Part shown: piece after piece, positions 1 through 9,402 of the stretch | Layout of the letters: each line of letters begins with the position of its first letter | Numbering within the stretch: the first letter of the stretch is position 1 | From: Streptomyces sp. WAC06614 | Lineage (GTDB): Bacteria; Actinomycetota; Actinomycetes; Streptomycetales; Streptomycetaceae | Assembly (NCBI RefSeq): GCF_003949795.1 | Contig: NZ_RPRY01000004.1 | Span: forward strand, 1-64,000 | Length of the DNA stretch: 64,000 bases | Direction: 5' to 3' | Translations under genes and position numbers: made by a program | Notes under the pieces: generated by a model | The model's input: the letters and a program-made list of their open reading frames with translations, nothing else | Database searches by the model: none | Told to the model about the DNA's origin: nothing

Positions 1-174
1 GTCCCGCCAACTGGCCCGCGCCCCCCGCCCGGCCTGACCGCCAGACCGCACCTGCGGCCCTGGGGCGCCACAAGCCCCCGGGGCCGCAGGCCGCCGGGCC
101 GCCGGGCGCCACCCGGGCCGCAGGTGCGGTCTGGCGGTCAGGCCGGGCGGGGGGCGCGGGCCAGTTGGCGGGAC
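1..174. repeat. Perfect 60-bp inverted repeat at left edge
   Basis: Bases 1-60 are the exact reverse complement of bases 115-174, separated by 54 bases that do not pair further. The right arm includes the last 37 bases of the thioesterase gene that ends at 138, stop codon included, so the left arm is an inverted copy of coding sequence. The left arm begins at base 1, so the repeat could continue outside the window. A terminator would not normally need a 60-bp perfect stem that includes codons. A fold-back at a contig end, or a recent inverted duplication, are the two explanations I consider. Confidence 0.9.
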
Positions 175-995
175 TGGGCGACCAGGCGGTCGGTCGAGTC
201 CCAGACCTCGGCGTCCTCCTCCAGGAAGCCGCCGGCCAGGTTCCGCGTGGTGATGGAGACGCGCAGCGGTCCGGGGGCGGGCCGGTGGCGGATGTGGGTG
301 GTGAGCTCCACGGTCGGGCTCCAGCCCATCAGGCCCAGGTCGAACACGGTCGGCGGGAGCGCGTCCACCACCAGGAGCAGGGACAGCGGGTCGGCGTCGC
401 GGCCGTCGGCCAACTCGAACCAGGCCCGCATCTCGCCCTTGCCGGAGGGCCGGCCCACGGCCCAGCCCGCGGTCGCCGGGTCCAGGCGCAGCCGCAGCCG
501 GTCGACGATCTCGGAGCTGCCGGGGATCGGGGCGGGTCCGGCGTCCGCGGCGAGGCAGTCCTCGTAGGCGGGCATGGCCGGCGGGGTCGCGGTGGTGCGC
601 ACGTCGTCGGGCAGGGACGCGAGGTCGCCGTACGAGGCCAGCACGCGGATGCGCTCGACCTCGGCGCCGTTCTCGTCGAACTGGACCAGCGAGGCCTGGC
701 CGGTGGAGAGCGTCCGGCCGGTGCGGACGACCTCGGTACGGATCACGGCCGGGCCGGGGACCGAGGCGCTGAGGTAGTGCGCCGAGACGGTGAACGGGTC
801 CGGGTGCGGCAGGGCCGCGGACAGGGCCCGGCCGACCAGGGCCAGCAGGTAGCCGCCGTTGACTGCGGCGATGATCGTCCAGCCGGCGGAGAGCTCCGCG
901 TCGTACACGCCGGGCTCGCCCGCGCGCGGGATGACGGAGGTGTCCCGGTCGAATTCGCTGTCGCCGATGAGGGCGTGGGCCGCTGCGTGTGACAT
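138..995 (-). CDS. Acyl-CoA thioesterase family protein (TesB-like double hot-dog)
   Basis: The 285-residue protein resembles the actinobacterial thioesterase-family proteins with two tandem hot-dog halves. These hydrolyse acyl-CoA thioesters in the cytosol; the physiological substrate cannot be read from sequence. The N-terminal half carries the segment GWTIIAAVNGGYLLALVGRA, typical of the first hot-dog helix, and the C-terminal half ends in a beta-strand plus AEVWDSTDRLVAQSRQLA, the usual closing signature. I chose the ATG at 995. A longer start at 1010 exists but has no ribosome site, and a -10-like TACTTT (minus strand, 1002-1007) sits six bases before the ATG, which would fit a leaderless transcript. 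The gene lies 56 bases downstream of the TRIC-like gene on the same strand. Its 3' end lies inside the window-edge inverted repeat. Confidence 0.75.
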   Translation of the reverse strand: MSHAAAHALIGDSEFDRDTSVIPRAGEPGVYDAELSAGWTIIAAVNGGYLLALVGRALSAALPHPDPFTVSAHYLSASVPGPAVIRTEVVRTGRTLSTGQASLVQFDENGAEVERIRVLASYGDLASLPDDVRTTATPPAMPAYEDCLAADAGPAPIPGSSEIVDRLRLRLDPATAGWAVGRPSGKGEMRAWFELADGRDADPLSLLLVVDALPPTVFDLGLMGWSPTVELTTHIRHRPAPGPLRVSITTRNLAGGFLEEDAEVWDSTDRLVAQSRQLARAPRPA

Positions 996-1051
996 GGCTC
1001 GAAAGTACACCCTCAGGCTACTAAGCGGTAGCTTTTTCGTTCAGGTGTGGG

Positions 1052-1708
1052 TCACGGCTCCTCCGCCACCGAGGAGCGGCGGTTCCAGGCCAGCGGGGCG
1101 CGCCAGTGGAAGCGCATGGCCAGCAGGCGCAGGACGAAGGTGGTGACGACGGCGAGGCCGCTGGTCAGCGGCGTGAGCATGCCCATGCCGAGGAAGACCG
1201 CCACCAGGGTGGCCCCGACCAGGGCGGGGACCGCGTACATCTCGCGGTCGCGAAGGAGGGAGGGGACCTCGTTGACCAGGACGTCGCGCAGGACGCCGCC
1301 GCCGACGGCCGTGGCCACGCCGAGCGCGGCGGAGGCGGTCAGGCCGAGGCCGTACTCGTAGGCCTTGGTCGTACCGGTCACCGAGAAGAGGGCGAGGCCG
1401 GCGGCGTCCAGGACGTTGATCAGCCGGTTGATGCGGGCGACCTCGGGGTGCAGGAAGAAGACGATCGCGGCGGCGACCAGGGGCGTGACGAAGAAGCTGA
1501 GTTCGCCGAAGGCCGCCGGGGGGACCGCGCCGATGACCAGGTCGCGGAAGAGGCCGCCCCCGAGGGCCGTGACCAGCGCGAGGACGGCGATGCCGAAGAC
1601 GTCGAAGTTCTTGCGGACGGCCAGCAGGGCGCCGGCGGTGGCGAAGACGAAGATGCCCGCGAGGTCCAGCGCGTGCTGGATTTCGGGCGGGAAGAGATCG
1701 TGGAGCAC
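1052..1708 (-). CDS. Trimeric intracellular cation (TRIC) channel family membrane protein
   Basis: A 218-residue hydrophobic protein with about seven membrane segments in two repeated halves, matching the bacterial TRIC/UPF0126 family (YicG/YadS type). The two glycine-rich kinks, GGGLFRD near residues 50-56 and GGGVLRD near 136-142, are the family's internal repeat and line the pore in known structures. Bacterial TRIC proteins conduct monovalent cations; some relatives have been linked to glycine uptake. I infer cation conduction only. The length is normal for the family and the C-terminal tail is short and charged. The start is the ATG at 1708, followed directly by the first membrane helix. 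The gene precedes the thioesterase on the same strand and may be cotranscribed with it. Confidence 0.85.
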   Translation of the reverse strand: MLHDLFPPEIQHALDLAGIFVFATAGALLAVRKNFDVFGIAVLALVTALGGGLFRDLVIGAVPPAAFGELSFFVTPLVAAAIVFFLHPEVARINRLINVLDAAGLALFSVTGTTKAYEYGLGLTASAALGVATAVGGGVLRDVLVNEVPSLLRDREMYAVPALVGATLVAVFLGMGMLTPLTSGLAVVTTFVLRLLAMRFHWRAPLAWNRRSSVAEEP

Positions 1709-1781
1709 CGGCCCATTGTGTCCCGTCCCCCGGCCCCACCAGGCTCCCGGGGCACCCGTGCCCCGGCCGGGAACCGGCGCG

Positions 1782-1812
1782 CCCGGCCGGGGACCTGAGG
1801 GTCCCGGCCGGG
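1782..1812 (-). terminator. Hairpin after the peptide-transporter operon
   Basis: The arm starting CCCGGCCGGGG at 1782-1795 pairs with 1800-1812 (GGTCCCGGCCGGG) with one bulged base. It lies 26 bases past the stop of the last ATPase gene of the transporter operon (1838) and before the TRIC-like gene. No U-tract follows, as is usual in Streptomyces. Confidence 0.55.
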
Positions 1813-1837
1813 CGGCGGGGGCGGGTGACGGCCGGGA

Positions 1838-2929
1838 TCAGGCCGTCGGGGTGGCCTTGGCGTCCGCGGCGCCCGGCAGGGGCTGGTCGCCGGGGGCCTG
1901 GTCGGTGCCGTTCTCCGGGTGGTGGCAGGCCACCTGGTGCCCCGGCTTGAGGGCCGCCAGCGGCGGCTCCTTCGTCGCGCAGATCTGGGTCGCCTTCCAG
2001 CAGCGCGTGTGGAAGCGGCAGCCCGACGGCGGCGACAGCGGGGACGGGACGTCGCCCTTGAGCAGGATGCGGCCCGTCTTCACGCCCCGGCGGCGCGGGT
2101 CCGGCACCGGCACCGCCGACATCAGGGCGTTGGTGTACGGGTGCATGGGGGTGTCGTAGAGCGACTTGCGGTCGGTCAGCTCGACGATCTTGCCCAGGTA
2201 CATCACGGCGATGCGGTCCGAGACGTGCCGGATGACCGACAGGTCGTGCGCGATGATCACGTACGTGAGGCCGAGCTCCTCCTGGAGGTCGTCCAGCAGG
2301 TTGACCACCTGGGCCTGGATCGACACGTCCAGGGCCGAGACCGGCTCGTCCGCCACCACCAGCTTCGGCTTGAGCGCGAGGGCCCGGGCGATGCCGATGC
2401 GCTGGCGCTGGCCGCCGGAGAACTCGTGGGGGTAGCGGTTGTAGTGCTCGGGGTTCAGACCCACCAGCGACAGCAGCCGCTGGACCTCCGCCTTGATGCC
2501 GCCCTCCGGCTGCACGCCCTGGAGCTTGAACGGGGCGCCCACGATCGTGCCGACCGTGTGCCGCGGGTTCAGCGAGCCGTACGGGTCCTGGAAGATCATC
2601 TGCACGTCCCGGCGGAGCGGGCGCATGGCCGCCACCCCGAGGTGCGTGATGTCCTTGCCCTCGAACTCGACCTTGCCGCCCGTCGGCTCCAGCAGGCGCG
2701 TGATCAGCCGGCCCATCGTGGACTTGCCGCAGCCCGACTCGCCCACGACACCGAGGGTCTCACCGCGGCGGACGTCGAAGTCGATGCCGTCGACGGCCTT
2801 GACCGCCCCGACCTGGCGGCGCAGCAGCCCCTTGTTGACGGGGAAGTGCTTGGTCAGGCCGGTGACCTTCAGCAGCGGTTCCGGGGAGTCCACCGCCTGG
2901 GCGGGTACGGCCGCGGCCGTCTTGTTCAT
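1838..2929 (-). CDS. Peptide ABC transporter ATP-binding protein (DppF/OppF type)
   Basis: A 363-residue ATPase that energises import of di- or oligopeptides with its partner at 2935-4047. The Walker [10 protein letters not shown] is at residues 63-71, the Q-loop FQDP near 113, the signature SGGQR at 171-175 and the Walker B VVADEP near 191-196. The C-terminal oligopeptide-transporter extension has the expected spaced cysteines (GCRFHTRCW, then another Cys), which in some family members bind an iron-sulfur cluster. The ATG at 2929 was chosen because it lies five bases after the stop of the upstream ATPase and leads directly into the conserved core; the longer open frame would run through the upstream gene. 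It is the last gene of the five-gene operon. Confidence 0.93.
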   Translation of the reverse strand: MNKTAAAVPAQAVDSPEPLLKVTGLTKHFPVNKGLLRRQVGAVKAVDGIDFDVRRGETLGVVGESGCGKSTMGRLITRLLEPTGGKVEFEGKDITHLGVAAMRPLRRDVQMIFQDPYGSLNPRHTVGTIVGAPFKLQGVQPEGGIKAEVQRLLSLVGLNPEHYNRYPHEFSGGQRQRIGIARALALKPKLVVADEPVSALDVSIQAQVVNLLDDLQEELGLTYVIIAHDLSVIRHVSDRIAVMYLGKIVELTDRKSLYDTPMHPYTNALMSAVPVPDPRRRGVKTGRILLKGDVPSPLSPPSGCRFHTRCWKATQICATKEPPLAALKPGHQVACHHPENGTDQAPGDQPLPGAADAKATPTA

Positions 2930-2934
2930 GTCGG

Positions 2935-4043
2935 TCACAGCTTCGGCGCAATCTCTTCGGTCCAGATCCGGGTCCGCTCCTCCTGCGACATGTGGCAGGC
3001 GGACCAGTGCTGCTCCCCGCCCCCGCCCGCGTCGACGAGCGTCAGCTCGGGCCGCTGGGTGCGGGTGATGCCGCCCTTGGGGACGTCGGCGTACGGGCAG
3101 CGCGGGTGGAAGGCACAGCCGCTGGGGATGTTGATCAGGCTGGGCGGGGAGCCCTTGACCGGGATGAGGCGGTCGGTCTGGTCGCGGTCGATGCGGGGCA
3201 TCGAGCCGAGCAGGCCCCAGGTGTAGGGGTGGCGGGGCTCGTAGAAGACCTTCTCGGCCGAGCCGCGCTCGACGCACCGGCCGCCGTACATGACCAGGAT
3301 GTCGTCGGCCATCTCGGCGACGACGCCCAGGTCGTGCGTGATCATGATGACCGCGGAGCCGAACTCCTTCTGCAGGTCCCGGATCAGGTCCAGGATCTGC
3401 GCCTGGACGGTGACGTCCAGGGCGGTGGTCGGCTCGTCCGCGATGAGCAGCTCGGGGTTGTTGACCAGCGCCATCGCGATCATCGCGCGCTGGCGCATAC
3501 CGCCGGAGAACTCGTGCGGGTAGGCGTCGACGCGCTTGCCGGGCTCGGGGATGCCGACCCGGTCGAGCATCTCGACGGCGCGGGTGCGGGCCGTCTTCTT
3601 GTCGACGTCGTGGTGCATCCGGTACGCCTCGACGATCTGCTGCCCGATGGTGAAGTACGGGTGCAGGGCGCTGAGCGGGTCCTGGAAGATCATGGCGATC
3701 TCACGGCCGCGCAGGCGCCGTACCTCGTCCTCGGGCGCCTGGAGCAGCTCCTTGCCGTCCAGCCAGATCTCGCCGCTGATCCGGGCCCGCTGGCGGCCGT
3801 ACTGGCCGACCCGGTGCAGGCCCATGATGCCGAGGGAGGTGACGGACTTGCCGGAGCCGGACTCGCCGACGATGCCGAGGGTCTTGCCCTTCTCCAGCGA
3901 GAAGGTGAGCCCGTCGACGGACTTCACCAGGCCGTCGTCGGTCGGGAAGTGCACCTTGAGGTCGCGGACCTCCAGGAAGGCGGTGCCGGGCCGGCCGCCG
4001 ACCGGCTCGTTGAGGGCGCCGGCGCCGGTGGTGGTCAGGTCGC

Positions 4044-4047
<4 letters not shown>
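2935..4047 (-). CDS. Peptide ABC transporter ATP-binding protein (DppD/OppD type)
   Basis: A 370-residue ATPase, partner of the DppF-type subunit. Walker A GESGSGKS lies at residues 61-68, followed by FQDP, the signature SGGMRQR and Walker B LLIADEP. The C-terminal tail has the peptide-transporter motif CAFHPRC. The ATG at 4047 overlaps the stop of the permease gene in an ATGA arrangement (4044-4047), implying translational coupling, and the next gene starts five bases after its stop. Together the two ATPases form the heterodimer expected for Dpp/Opp importers. The substrate range (di-, tri- or oligopeptide) cannot be decided from the ATPases. Confidence 0.93.
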
Positions 4048-5042
<995 letters not shown>

Positions 5043-5060
5043 TGCGTTCGGCCTGGCGGT

Positions 5061-5090
5061 GGGCCGGGCGCCCGTGTGGGGGCCCGGCCC
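5061..5090 (-). terminator. Intra-operon hairpin after the lipoprotein gene
   Basis: GGGCCGGG at 5061-5068 pairs with CCCGGCCC at 5083-5090. It lies between the substrate-binding lipoprotein gene and the downstream permease gene. A hairpin here often lets the binding protein be made in excess over the membrane components, by partial termination or by protecting the upstream mRNA; that role is inferred. Confidence 0.45.
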
Positions 5091-5161
5091 GCCGTCGCGG
5101 CCATCACCTGCCCTTCGTGCCTAGCGGGTGTGGCACTGGAACGTGAGTCGGAGCTGGGGGG

Positions 5162-6946
5162 TTACTTGACGACGCCCAGGGAGGCGTAGTCGTACCGGCC
5201 GTTGTACGCGTCGGTGGTGTACGCGTTGGTGAGCCGGGTCGAGCGCCAGGTGATGGTCTTGTCGTAGACGAAGGGCAGGTAGACCGCCGCCTCCGAGACC
5301 TTCTGGTTCATCTGCTTGTAGATCTCGCCGGCCTTGTTCGGGTCGGTCTCGGCGATCGCGTCGTCGAACAGCTTGTTGATCGCCGGGTCGTTCAGCTCGG
5401 AGAAGTTGTTGTTACCGCTCTGCTGGATGAAGCGGCCGTCGACCAGCGGCTGGGAGAAGCCCTGCCCGGTCGGGAAGTCGGCGCCCCAGCCCATGATGAT
5501 GATGCCGTAGCCCTTGTCCTTGACCACCTTCGGCGAGCCGATGATGCCGGAGGTCTGGGCGCCGTCGAACTGGTCGATCTGGGCGTCGATGCCGACCTGC
5601 TTCAGGGCGTTCTGGAGCGAGACGGCGGTCGCGACCTCGACCGGCTTGTTGTTGCGGACCGCGATGGTGGTCTTGAAGCCGTTCGGCTGGCCGCACTTGG
5701 CCAGGTGCTCCTTGGCCTTGTCCAGGTTCGGCTTGCCGTCGTTCTGCAGCGCGCCGTACGGGTCGTACTTGGCGTCGGAGCCCTTGATGCCCAGCGGGAG
5801 CATGTTCGGGGCGATGTCACCACCGGCCTGCGGGCCGCCGCGGGCGGTCTGCAGGGACTTCTTGTCGGCCGCGTAGATGACGGCCTTGCGGCAGTCGACG
5901 TTGTCGAACGGGGCGACGGTCTGCGGGAACACGGCGTAGCGGATGAAGCCGGTCTGGCCGTTGTCCAGGTTGGCCTTGTGGTCGCGCAGCGCGGTGGCGC
6001 GGGCGGCCTGGCCGATGCCGGTGGCGTTGATGTCGAGGTCGAACTCCCCGTTCATCAGGCGCTTGTCCATGTCGTCGGCGTTCGACATGAAGGTGACCGA
6101 GATGGTGTCCGGCAGCGCCTTGCGGATCGGGTCCGACTCGGGCTTCCAGCTGGGGTTGCGGGAGAGCTTCATGCTCTGCTTCGGCTCGTACGAGTCGATC
6201 TTGTACGGGCCGCTGGAGAACGGCTTCAGGCCGTACTTGGCCGCGGTGTCCTTGTCGGCCTTGACCGGGCTGGCGGCCGGCATGGCGAGCATCTGCTCGA
6301 AGTCACCGTTGGGCTTGGGCAGCTTGAAGATGATCGTCTTCGCGTCCGGGGTCTCGATCGCCTGCAGGCCGAGCTTGTCCGGGGCGGTGTCCTTGTACGG
6401 GCCCGGGTAGGTCTTGTCCGGGTCGAGGGTCTGCTGGAGGTAGACCGGGCCACCGGCGATGACGTCCTGGGCCCAGGTGCGCTCGATGCCGTACTTGATG
6501 TCCTGGGCGGTGATCGGCGAACCGTCCTCCCAGGTCACGTTGTCCTTCAGGGTGTACTTGTAGACCTTGCCGCCGTCGGAGATCTCCGCCTTGCCGGCCG
6601 CCAGGTCGGGGACCAGCTCGACGCTTCCGGAGCCCGGGGCCGGCTTGAAGCTGACCAGCTGCCGGGTGTAGTAGCGGGCGAAGTCCCACATGAAGCCGTA
6701 GTAACCGCGCTGCGGGTCCCACGAGTCGGCGTCCTGGGTACCGACGAACTTCAGCTCGCCGCCCTTCTTGTCGGACGGGTTGGAGACCTTGTCGATACCG
6801 GCGTTGAAGCCGGTGGCCGAGCTCTTGGCCTCGCCGTCCTTCTTCCCGTCGTCGTTACCGCCACAGGCGGTTGCCGTCAGCATGGCGGCGAGCACGACGG
6901 CCGTGGCGCCGGCCAGTCTGCGCTTCGTCGAGCGGTGAACAGTCAC
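5162..6946 (-). CDS. Peptide ABC transporter substrate-binding lipoprotein
   Basis: A 594-residue extracytoplasmic solute-binding protein of family 5 (DppA/OppA). It starts with a basic stretch (HRSTKRRL), a hydrophobic signal and a lipobox ending TATAC, so it should be cleaved and lipid-anchored on the outer face of the membrane. The mature part has the family's features, including KYTLKDNVTWEDGSPITAQD near the N-terminus and the long alternating alpha/beta lobes. I chose the GTG at 6946, preceded by GGAGG about 11 bases upstream; a longer open frame adds only a Pro/Arg-rich stretch with no homology that I recognise. The size is normal for peptide-binding members. It sits between the two permease genes and determines which peptides are imported. 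Confidence 0.9.
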   Translation of the reverse strand: MTVHRSTKRRLAGATAVVLAAMLTATACGGNDDGKKDGEAKSSATGFNAGIDKVSNPSDKKGGELKFVGTQDADSWDPQRGYYGFMWDFARYYTRQLVSFKPAPGSGSVELVPDLAAGKAEISDGGKVYKYTLKDNVTWEDGSPITAQDIKYGIERTWAQDVIAGGPVYLQQTLDPDKTYPGPYKDTAPDKLGLQAIETPDAKTIIFKLPKPNGDFEQMLAMPAASPVKADKDTAAKYGLKPFSSGPYKIDSYEPKQSMKLSRNPSWKPESDPIRKALPDTISVTFMSNADDMDKRLMNGEFDLDINATGIGQAARATALRDHKANLDNGQTGFIRYAVFPQTVAPFDNVDCRKAVIYAADKKSLQTARGGPQAGGDIAPNMLPLGIKGSDAKYDPYGALQNDGKPNLDKAKEHLAKCGQPNGFKTTIAVRNNKPVEVATAVSLQNALKQVGIDAQIDQFDGAQTSGIIGSPKVVKDKGYGIIIMGWGADFPTGQGFSQPLVDGRFIQQSGNNNFSELNDPAINKLFDDAIAETDPNKAGEIYKQMNQKVSEAAVYLPFVYDKTITWRSTRLTNAYTTDAYNGRYDYASLGVVK

Positions 6947-7049
6947 GATGCGAGCAACCTCCGTGGTGATTCCGGCCCCAGCGGCCGGTTTTCCGGTTCT
7001 TGCGGTGGTGCGTGGTCCTGCGGCTACGGCGTGTCGCGCGCCGGGCGCG

Positions 7050-8048
7050 TCAGCGGGATCCCTTGGGGTCCAGGGCGTCACGGACGCCGTCGCCGAAGAG
7101 GTTGAAGGCCAGGACCGTGATGAAGATGGCCACGCCGGGGAAGATCATGAACAGCGGGTCGTCCTGGTAGGTACGCACCGCGGTGGCGAGGCTCTCGCCC
7201 CACGAGGGGGTGGGCGGCTTGACGCCGACACCGAGGAAGCTGAGGGCGGCCTCGGTGAGCACATTGGTGGGGATCATCAGCGTCGAGTAGACGGTGATCG
7301 GGGCCACGAGGTTGGGAAGCAGTTCCCGGAAGAGGATGTACGTCCGCCCGGCACCCAGGCTGCGGGCCGCCTCGACGTACTCGCGCTCCCGCAGGGAGAG
7401 CGTCTGGCCGCGGACGATCCGGCCGATGTAGGGCCAGCCGAAGAAGCCGATGACGCAGACCAGCACGGCGATGCGCAGGCCCGAACCCTCGAACCCCCAC
7501 AGCTCGCCCGGGACGACGGACACCAGGGCGATGATGAACAGCAGCTGGGGGAAGGCGAGCAGCAGGTCCATGACGCGGCTGATGGCCGCGTCGACCCAGC
7601 CGCCGAAGTAGCCGGCCATGATGCCGAAGACGGTGCCGAGGCTGACCGCCACGAAGGCGGACAGGAAGGCCACCAGGAGCGAGATCCGGGCGCCGTAGAC
7701 GATCCGGCTGAAGACGTCGCGTCCGTTGACCGGTTCGACGCCGAGCAGGAAGTCGCCGCTCATGCCGCCCCAGTCGCCCGTGGGCAGGCCCAGCAGCGGG
7801 TCGATCATGTCCTCGTGCAGCTCCTCCGGCGGGTGGCCGAAGGCGTTCACGATCAGCGGCGCGAAGATCGCGACGAGGACGAGCAGCAGGACGACGACTC
7901 CGCCGGCGAGCGCCACCTTGTCCCGTTTCAGGCGCGTCCAGGCGATCTTCCAGGGCGATCTGCCCTCGATCGCCTTCTGCGGGACATCGGCCGCGACGTC
8001 GACGGCGGCCGTTTCGGCCGCGCTCGTGTCGTGCAGTGGTGCCGTCAT
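7050..8048 (-). CDS. Peptide ABC transporter permease (DppC/OppC type)
   Basis: A 332-residue permease and the first gene of the operon. The N-terminal cytoplasmic segment (IEGRSPWKIAWTRLKRDK) leads into the first helix, as in DppC proteins, then five more membrane segments. The ATPase-docking EAA loop reads EREYVEAARSLGAG with a downstream LLPNL, fully canonical. The start ATG at 8048 has GAGAGGGG a few bases upstream; the frame stays open further upstream only through a repetitive non-coding leader. The next gene, the lipoprotein, starts 103 bases downstream. Confidence 0.92.
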   Translation of the reverse strand: MTAPLHDTSAAETAAVDVAADVPQKAIEGRSPWKIAWTRLKRDKVALAGGVVVLLLVLVAIFAPLIVNAFGHPPEELHEDMIDPLLGLPTGDWGGMSGDFLLGVEPVNGRDVFSRIVYGARISLLVAFLSAFVAVSLGTVFGIMAGYFGGWVDAAISRVMDLLLAFPQLLFIIALVSVVPGELWGFEGSGLRIAVLVCVIGFFGWPYIGRIVRGQTLSLREREYVEAARSLGAGRTYILFRELLPNLVAPITVYSTLMIPTNVLTEAALSFLGVGVKPPTPSWGESLATAVRTYQDDPLFMIFPGVAIFITVLAFNLFGDGVRDALDPKGSR

Positions 8049-8106
8049 CGTGGTGGGGACCCCTCTCGGCCGACGGGTGGTCGGCCCATGCCGCCGCGGT
8101 AGCGGC

Positions 8107-8240
8107 GTTGGTGCGGTGCGTAGAGCGGTGCAGTGCGTGGAACGTGCGGTGCGTAGGGCTGTGCAGCGGTACGGGTGCGTGTGGTGCGTAGGGCTGTGCA
8201 GCAGTGCGGTGCAGCGGAGTGGCGCGGTGCGGAAATGCGG
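8107..8240. repeat. Degenerate GTGCGGTGCGTAG-type repeats
   Basis: A block built from variants of GGTGCGTAG-GGCTGTGCAG. One 20-base unit occurs exactly at 8148-8167 and again at 8183-8202, 35 bases apart, and a weaker copy lies at 8115-8133. The copies sit in the 5' leader of the transporter operon about 60-190 bases before the permease start. The spacing is irregular and no unique spacers separate them, so this is not a CRISPR array. Confidence 0.6.
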
Positions 8241-8492
8241 TTGACGAACCGCGAAGAGCGGGACTGAGCTGCTCTTGGTGGGGGAGTCTTCATCGGGCGC
8301 TCGATCAGCCGCCAGACCCGCAGATGAATGGATGCGCAACCGTGATGTGAGGGCCCGGTTCCCGTTATCCGAACTTCGATCACGGCTGAGCGGAGCAAGA
8401 CCGTCCGTTCGGTACGGAACCGGACATCATGCCCAACTGACCCCGCCTGCATGCACTTTGGGCATCCGAGAGGGACTAAATCCGGACAAGGC

Positions 8493-8527
8493 GAAGGCCG
8501 CACGGAACGGGGTTCCGTGCGGCCTTC
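8493..8527 (-). terminator. Strong hairpin terminator after SseB-like gene
   Basis: A perfect 16-bp stem (8493-8508 with 8512-8527; GAAGGCCGCACGGAAC) closes on a GGG loop, 41 bases past the stop at 8569. The stem is long and perfect enough to end transcription without a U-tract. Confidence 0.8.
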
Positions 8528-8568
8528 GGGAAACGGGGTCCCAGGGGGTGGACGAGGCCCTCAGGGGT

Positions 8569-9309
8569 TCAGTAGGTGGGGGCGGAGCCCTCGCGGTCGT
8601 AGAAGGACCGGGTCTGGGTGCGCAGCCACATGGCCACCGGGTCGTGCTCGTCGGCGAGGGCCACCGTGCACACCGGGACGCCCTCGGGCACGGCGGACAC
8701 CGACCGGTGCATCATCTCGCGCACCGACTCCAGAGCCTGCGGGGAGGTGTCGTACAGGTCCAGGCCGACGGCCAGGTACGCGGTCCCGACGGCCGGCTGC
8801 ACCCAGCAGCGGCGCAGCGCGCGCACGGCCGGGGTGCGGTGGGCGTGCTGGGTGAGCAGCCCGTAGAACTGCGGCAGCTCCAGGGCCGGCTCCGACAGCC
8901 GCAGCGGGCCGGCCGGCATGCGGTCGAGGCCGGCGGCGACCCGGCGCAGGTCCGCCCAGGGGATGCCGACGCCGCCGTTGGGGGCATGCGGGTTGAGCCA
9001 CAGGCCCCAGCGGTCGGGGTAGAGGGAGCGGGCGATCTCGCGGCCGGTGACGACCTCGTAGGCGCGGTTCCAGCCGCTGGCGGCGAGCTCCTGGGGGGAG
9101 GTCACGCAGGGGGCGTAGCCGAGGCCGTCGACCTCCATGCCGCCGTACTGGGCGTCGCCGGAGCCGGGCTGGCCGTGCCAGAGCAGCATCCACAGCCGTC
9201 CCTCGGTCAGGGCGTGCAGCAGCGACTCGTAGCTGTCGTAGCGCCCGGGCGTAACCTGGCGCAGCATGTGCTCGACCTGCCCTGCTGCGGCCGTGCCTGA
9301 CGCACTCAC
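8569..9309 (-). CDS. SseB-like protein (enhanced serine sensitivity family), copy 1
   Basis: A 246-residue soluble protein resembling the SseB family: an N-terminal SseB domain (TEGRLWMLLW, followed by an AYEVVTGREIARSLYP segment) and a C-terminal SseB domain ending in CTVALADEHDPVAMWLR. E. coli SseB was named for altered serine sensitivity when overexpressed; its biochemistry is not established, and family members occur near secretion and stress genes. The second SseB-like gene lies 93 bases upstream on the same strand, and both sit beside the glycine/serine genes at 11.7-16.2 kb, which makes a link to serine metabolism plausible but unproven. The start is the ATG at 9309. Confidence 0.75.
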   Translation of the reverse strand: MSASGTAAAGQVEHMLRQVTPGRYDSYESLLHALTEGRLWMLLWHGQPGSGDAQYGGMEVDGLGYAPCVTSPQELAASGWNRAYEVVTGREIARSLYPDRWGLWLNPHAPNGGVGIPWADLRRVAAGLDRMPAGPLRLSEPALELPQFYGLLTQHAHRTPAVRALRRCWVQPAVGTAYLAVGLDLYDTSPQALESVREMMHRSVSAVPEGVPVCTVALADEHDPVAMWLRTQTRSFYDREGSAPTY

Positions 9310-9402
9310 CCGGAACCCCTCTTCCGCCGTCGTCCACGCGTGGCCCGGCCGGGGACGCGGCCGGGAATGGAAACAGCTTATGCGGACCCGCCCCGGGCGG
9401 AC

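Larger units (their letters stand above)
8049..8568. other. Leader region of the peptide-transporter operon
   Basis: This 520-base stretch between the transporter operon and the SseB-like gene has no convincing gene. It contains the terminator of the SseB-like gene at 8493-8527 and, next to the permease start, a degenerate repeat block at 8107-8240. The promoter of the transporter operon should lie here, reading on the minus strand, but I could not pick out convincing -35 and -10 hexamers. Confidence 0.5.

Noticed and set aside
1-174. Chromosome telomere (Streptomyces linear end).
   Set aside because: Known telomeres carry several short palindromes with no core coding gene; here one arm duplicates the end of an ordinary gene and the neighbourhood is core-like.
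8107-8240. CRISPR-like array suggested by repeated GTGCGGTGCGTAG.
   Set aside because: Units are degenerate, spacing is irregular, there are no unique spacers of constant length and no cas genes.
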